Shown here: positions 59,525 to 64,000 of the stretch, piece after piece
How positions within the stretch are numbered: the stretch's first letter is position 1
Layout of the letters: each line of letters starts with the position of its first letter
Assembly (NCBI GenBank): GCA_003255025.1
Contig: QANY01009317.1
Location: 913,001 to 977,000 of the forward strand
DNA: 64,000 nt
Source of the DNA: Datisca glomerata
Lineage: Eukaryota > Streptophyta > Magnoliopsida > Cucurbitales > Datiscaceae
Reading direction: 5' to 3'
The notes under the pieces: generated by a model
What the model was told of the DNA's origin: nothing
The model's input: only the letters and a program-made list of their open reading frames with translations
The model's database searches: none
Position numbers and translations under genes: made by a program

Positions 59525-60000
59525 TTTGGTGATTAATAGATGTATTTATACTTGAGTCCTTGCGGTCATGGGTAGCGTGTCGAAGAAGCCTTTGTGGGAC
59601 ACAAAACCTGTCTTGCTCGGTACTGACTAGATGAAAAGGAGGTGACGTTTGACATAAAGTTGGTGTATATTAAATGTTGATGTGCCTATGAGATGACCAG
59701 ATGAAGGCTATCATGTCATTCTGTCATAGCGATTAGACCGGTTGGGAGCTTGGGCTTTGGAGGGAGTGCCCCATTGGTCATCACCTTCGACGTGTAATGA
59801 TGACTTTACGCTCGGGTTCGACAGAGCTTTGCTTGCGCTCTTATTCCTATTTTTCCATGAGCTCGGGTCTTGTGCGTCCTGAGTTCTATAGGGGCCGACA
59901 AGCCGAGGTCGGTTCCGCTCCTTTCATGGCGTAGGGAGTTTCTTATTATGGTACGATACGTGTCGTTGTGTCATTGGAGGTTGAGAAAACGCTTATAACA
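59525..60000 (-). repeat. Right LTR-like block of the Tat-like element
   Basis: Counterpart of 53511-53951. It may extend further left on the minus reading, because the left block is truncated and cannot show the true end. Confidence 0.65.
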
Positions 60001-60290
60001 GTATATATTTTTCCTTTACATGTAATCTTACAAATATTACAACTCAAATATTGTTGTGTTCAAGTTTGACAATATTTTTTGTTTTAGTAAACACATTATT
60101 GAATATCTACATACATATGGTGTTTGGTGATAGACATGTATTATAACAAAAGAAACATTAGAAAGTTAACAATAATACTAAAAAGAATAAATGTATATAT
60201 TTAATTAAATTTATTATTTTGTATATTTAAAGCGTCAGTTTATAGTTTCGCCTTAGGCCCAAATTACTTTGAGCCACCCCTGGAGTCTAC

Positions 60291-61680
60291 ATATAAATCT
60301 GCTGAGTATGACCCCCGTCAGAAGGGGACCCAAATGCTAACCAAAATAGCATTGAGATCCACTTTGTATCCTTTTCACCAGCAGTAACTTCTTAATGTAC
60401 CAGCTTACTCATATCACATTCTCTTTTCTTTTACCTTCATATACACAATGAATTATGCTTGTCGGTAGAAGCTATAATATATATGCAAATTAATAAAATT
60501 GGGAAGACAAATAAAAGTTATTTATCAATGACTTTCTTCCAAAAAAATGGAGTTGTGAGCGTGTTTTAAAAAAAATTGTAAAGACTTATTCATAAGTATA
60601 AAATGAAACTAGCGTTGACGTCCGTGTAGGTTTTAAAGCTAAAAAAAGTATTTACGTAGTTAAGATAGACTATAAGAATGTTGGTATAATCTATAGATGA
60701 TTGTGAATATTTATTCAGCTTACCCTAAAATCAATAAAAAAGTATGAAACGTTGGTACGAACGTCCATAATATGTAGGTAGAATGAAAAGAAAAAGGGGG
60801 GGAAAGAATCAACAGAGAGCAACAGGGACAGGGAGAGCCACATGAAAAGGGTTGGCAAAGAAAAGTAGTCTAGGGGAGATGAATTGGGGTCCATGTTAAC
60901 TTATCCTCCACAACAAAATTTATATTATCCATCCACCATAGACGATTTTTTTAAGAATAGAAGAAGAAGGACATGAAAGCATAAGACAACCAAATCTTTC
61001 TCATTTGACACGGACCAATATGCCTATTTGACGGTTCACAATCACTTTGCCTCCTCCACCATCCCCTTATTCTATTATGTTTTACTTATTTTTCTATTCC
61101 ACTTTGAATTCTTTTGTTAAAAATATTTTCCTTTCCTTTCTATTGCTTTCTTATTAGGGCATACATTTCCCACCAAAAATATACCTCTCAACCTTATTAT
61201 TTTAGCGTGTTTCTTTTTTCTTGCTTTCAAAAGTGGTTTTTTTATCAACTTTATTATTTTGAAAACGTTAAAATAATAATTATTTAGTTTTCAACTCAAA
61301 TTTTAAGTTATAACTGGAATATATTGTTATTTGAATTGATATTTATTATTATAAATGATTTGACATGAACATTTAACTTGTATAGTAAAATTTTATTACT
61401 CGATCCCAAAAAAATTTAACTTGTTCGAAAGGAATTGGACGGTTCGGATTTAAAGATCAATGCTTCCATGTTCAGTAAAATATGTGAGATCCTGATTCAT
61501 TTCGACAGCTGGTATCAAAACAAAATGGAACTGGGCGATATTGTCTGAATTAAATGGGGTGGGGACAAAACACACGGCTCTGATTAATTACAGTTTACTG
61601 ATTTAATGTTTCTATGCGTAGCACAGTAACATTTTCTTACGATACTTTGTCCTTTACTCTGCACTTAATATTTAGAGTTT
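60291..61680. other. Intergenic region upstream of the MYB gene
   Basis: AT-rich with no gene recognised. A purine-rich stretch lies at 60785-60830. Confidence 0.5.
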
Positions 61681-61684
61681 TCCT

Positions 61685-61692
61685 CTATATCA
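61685..61692 (+). promoter_or_regulatory. Candidate TATA box of the MYB gene
   Basis: CTATATCA, about 140 bases before the start codon, in a pyrimidine-rich context typical of plant promoters. Prediction only. Confidence 0.45.
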
Positions 61693-61831
61693 ACCCGACC
61701 AGTCCTCGTTTCTCTCTTTCATTCGCACTCTCACCTCTCTCTTTCTGTCTCTGCATGGACTGAGAGTATCATTATATTAACACTCTGTTTTCTCAGTCTA
61801 AGGTCGTTTAATTTGGTCCAAGAAGGTGGAA

Positions 61832-62936
61832 ATGTCTCGCACGTGCTCGCAGTGTGGGAACAACGGCCACAACTCGCGCACTTGCGCTGAGGCCAGTGGC
61901 GGAAGGGGTGCAATAGCCACCGTACAGAACGGCATCATGCTGTTCGGCGTCAGATTAACGGAGGGGAGCAGCTCAATATTCAGGAAGAGTGCCAGTATGA
62001 ATAATCTATCTCAGTACGAGCAACCTCAGGAATTAAACACCGCTGACGCTGGATACGCCTCCGACGACATCGTTCACATCTCCGGTTCCAACCGCGAGCG
62101 CAAAAGAGGTACGTGCTTATACGCTTTTTCCGATGTAGTCTTTCTTTTTTTTTTTCAACTAGATATATTTTTCTTGATTATTGGATTATTAATTGACAGG
62201 GGTGCCGTGGACGGAGGAGGAGCACAGGCTTTTCTTGCAGGGGTTGCAGAAGGTGGGGAAAGGTGATTGGAGAGGAATTTCAAGAAACTTCGTCAAGACT
62301 CGTACGCCGACTCAGGTGGCTAGCCATGCCCAGAAGTATTTTCTCCGGCGAACCAATCGGAATCGGAGGCGTCGCAGATCTAGTCTCTTCGACATCACCA
62401 CTGATACGGTAATTATATTAATATCCCTATTTTCTAATTTTAATCTGTGAAATTTGAATCTAAAAGTTAATTAACTCAAATTTCTACTTATTTTCTCTGT
62501 TTTAATCCAAAAGTTCATGAATTCTACGATGGACGAAGAACAATTTCACCACGAAACTATATCGACACTCCCACTGCCGCAACGACCGTCTCATACAAGC
62601 TGCGATCTCGAGATGTTCCCCGATTTTCCGGTGACTGGTGGTCCAATAGTACTACAGCATTTTCCCGGTGAAATTTTAGAGGAGAAATCACCGCTATGTG
62701 CAAGTAGTCAGGCAAAAACTTCTACCAAGCTTGTCCGTCCAACTCCGATGCTTCCTATACCGCCGTCTTCAAAAATGGCTAACCTGAACCTAAGAGAGAA
62801 AACTCCAGATCAAGATCCATTGCCTCTGTCTTTGACACTATCGGCGCCGCAGTCTGACGAACCGTCGCTGCCAGCACCACATACATCAGCTTTCCAGGCC
62901 ATGAATGGTGGCGACAGCATCATCAGTGTCGCCTGA
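61832..62936 (+). CDS. 1R-MYB transcription factor with zinc knuckle (MYBS3/KUA1/MYBD group)
   Basis: Three exons, 61832-62108, 62200-62408 and 62514-62936, with GT-AG introns, joined in frame to 302 residues. The start is ATG 61832; two codons further up only a GTG is available. A CCHC knuckle (C5, C8, H13, C18; [14 protein letters not shown]) is followed by the [10 protein letters not shown] motif of this group, then the single MYB repeat ([20 protein letters not shown]) with the SHAQKYF helix that binds TATCCA/I-box DNA, and an Arg run (RRRRR). The C-terminus holds LPLSLTLS, an LxLxL EAR repression motif, so it probably represses. Relatives act in sugar, light, ABA and senescence responses; the closest are Arabidopsis At1g70000 (MYBD) and At1g74840 by motif layout. 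No defects. Confidence 0.9.
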
Positions 62937-64000
62937 GGAACATATATTATATAATTGATATACTATTATAGCTGTAAAGAGATTAATTATGTGATAATTA
63001 ATTAGACGAAAATTAAGGTTAGCTTAATTAGGTGATTAATTACTTGTTTGTACAGTACAGAGTCGAGGAAAGATGCGATGTCGTTTTGTTGGGGTGGATT
63101 CTTGTTTTAATTTGTCTGGTTCCTTAGAATATTCTATTTAACCTAATGAGTTGTCTATTTTTTTTTAATAATAATTAGTTTATCATAAAAAATGAGATCC
63201 TCTGGGATCAAACGCGGACATGTAGGTAAAATTTCAATATGATCAGTTGGAGTAGCACGCTCTAAACTTGAATCATTTGTAAATACCTTCCTCAAACTTA
63301 AAAAATGTCTTCTAAACTATTTCTTGGTAAAGAACCAAGAAACCTTTTTGTAAATTTTCATCTTAACTGGATGCTAAAAATGTAAAAGCAATCACGTAAC
63401 CATTTTCTTTTACGATGATATGATTTAAGATGAAAATCATTTAATTTTTATATAAATGTTTAAATTTAAGTAATATATATCATTTAAATTAACAGAATGA
63501 TGTTCTTATTTATTTATCAAAATTTAAGTGCTCATAACTCATTTTTAAAGTTTTATAAAGTTGAATATTATTCTTTTTCGTTTTTCTCATCAAATATTAA
63601 TAAAGGTGGGGTTTGTAGCCGTAGGCGATATGTGTGTTTTTTTTTTTTAATTCGGGTAAGGTTATTTCTATTGTCAAATCATAAGGATACTTAATATTAC
63701 TAAATCACATTGTCTGTTTTTTTCGATATTATTAGGCTTTTTGTTAAATATTGACTTGGTTTTTAGATAATCTTTCTTTAAACACGATAGCTTCTCTGTC
63801 AATCATCACTGATTTAGAATTATCAATGATGTAGTTTTGTTTTTTTAACAAATGCATCTCTTGACTTGGTTATTACTCTATCTTACATTAGCTAAAAAGT
63901 AAAAAATGAATGAAAGACAGCACTAATTATAATTAAAATCTCCGTATTAGTCATGAGTTTAGACGTCAAACTTGAAAGATTCATTTTAATTGTGATTCTT
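62937..64000. other. Downstream region of the MYB gene
   Basis: AT-rich, no gene. A short frame at 63497-63694 has no recognisable content. The 3' untranslated part probably ends before about 63200. Confidence 0.5.

Larger units (their letters stand above)
53511..60000 (-). mobile_element. Tat-like Gypsy or LARD element inside the hAT
   Basis: Two related terminal blocks, 53511-53951 and about 59525-60000, both begin TGTTATA on minus. On minus the right block has a TATA-like TATAAATA (about 59565) and leads into a low-coding leader. Before the left block on minus is a purine tract (CTGGGGGTAAC). No pol domain is recognisable. Tandem arrays lie near the 3' LTR side, a known feature of Tat-lineage Gypsy elements. 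The left block appears to lack the LTR end, and no clear duplication was found. Confidence 0.6.
52933..60282. mobile_element. hAT transposon, interrupted by a Gypsy-type element
   Basis: The left end TAGAGCCGGCTCAA (52933) and the inverted right end CAGGGGTGGCTCAA (60282) fit the hAT terminal consensus, and an identical 8-bp duplication GAGTCTAC flanks it (52925-52932 and 60283-60290). Only about 0.85 kb belongs to the hAT element itself (52933-53510 and 60001-60282), with no transposase, so it is non-autonomous. Confidence 0.85.

Noticed and set aside
53506..60005. Target duplication of the Tat-like element (TTATA / GTATA)
   Set aside because: Differs at one base and does not sit exactly at both ends; the left LTR block seems truncated, so no claim is made.
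61826..61831. Start of the MYB protein at 61826
   Set aside because: GTG codon; the family begins M-S-R-x-C at ATG 61832.

Overview
The window reads as nuclear DNA of a flowering plant, most likely a eudicot. Evidence: GT-AG introns, AT-rich intergenic DNA, three plant genes, Copia and Gypsy-type LTR retrotransposons, Mutator and hAT DNA transposons, and an integrated plant pararetrovirus. I cannot name the species. Only three genes look intact: a family-92 glycosyltransferase (15507-17288, +, one exon), the chloroplast cytochrome b6f assembly factor CCB4 (20442-18156, -, seven exons that I could join in frame to 300 residues) and a 1R-MYB repressor-like transcription factor with a zinc knuckle (61832-62936, +, three exons, 302 residues). 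The first two are convergent neighbours.

Region by region. 1-8335: decayed endogenous pararetrovirus pieces (Caulimoviridae; layout fits Florendovirus). A plus-strand part runs RNase H - ORF2 - intergenic promoter - tRNA-Met primer site - movement domain - capsid domain. It meets a minus-strand part (ORF2 tail - protease - RT - RNase H - ORF2 start) tail to tail near 5.47 kb. 9517-14043: a Mutator-like element with matching ends and a 10-bp target duplication, carrying a dead transposase and an antisense GRF-zinc-finger gene. 14.05-20.6 kb: the gene island (glycosyltransferase, CCB4). 20638-28520: a minus-strand Copia (A; ATAAT duplication) whose 3' LTR ends about 195 bp upstream of the CCB4 start codon. 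It has been split by a plus-strand Copia (C), which was itself split by a minus-strand LTR element (B). 29.4-30.0 kb: an RNase H-like pseudogene. 30732-45124: a plus-strand Copia (D; TCCAT duplication) holding two insertions: a terminal-inverted-repeat element (34068-36645) filled with about 38 short palindromes, and a solo LTR of family B (38198-42042). 45238-51499: another plus-strand Copia (E; AGTTT duplication) broken by LTR element F. 52933-60282: a hAT element with 8-bp duplication GAGTCTAC, interrupted by a Tat-like Gypsy/LARD element with two tandem arrays and a nested solo LTR. 60.3-64 kb: the MYB gene and flanks.

The genes do not form a pathway together; the window is a gene-poor, repeat-rich stretch where nested transposons separate single genes. 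The strongest unexplained structure is the palindrome array at 34.69-36.45 kb: hairpin units with GGG and CCC cores alternate, so neighbouring units are also inverted copies of each other.
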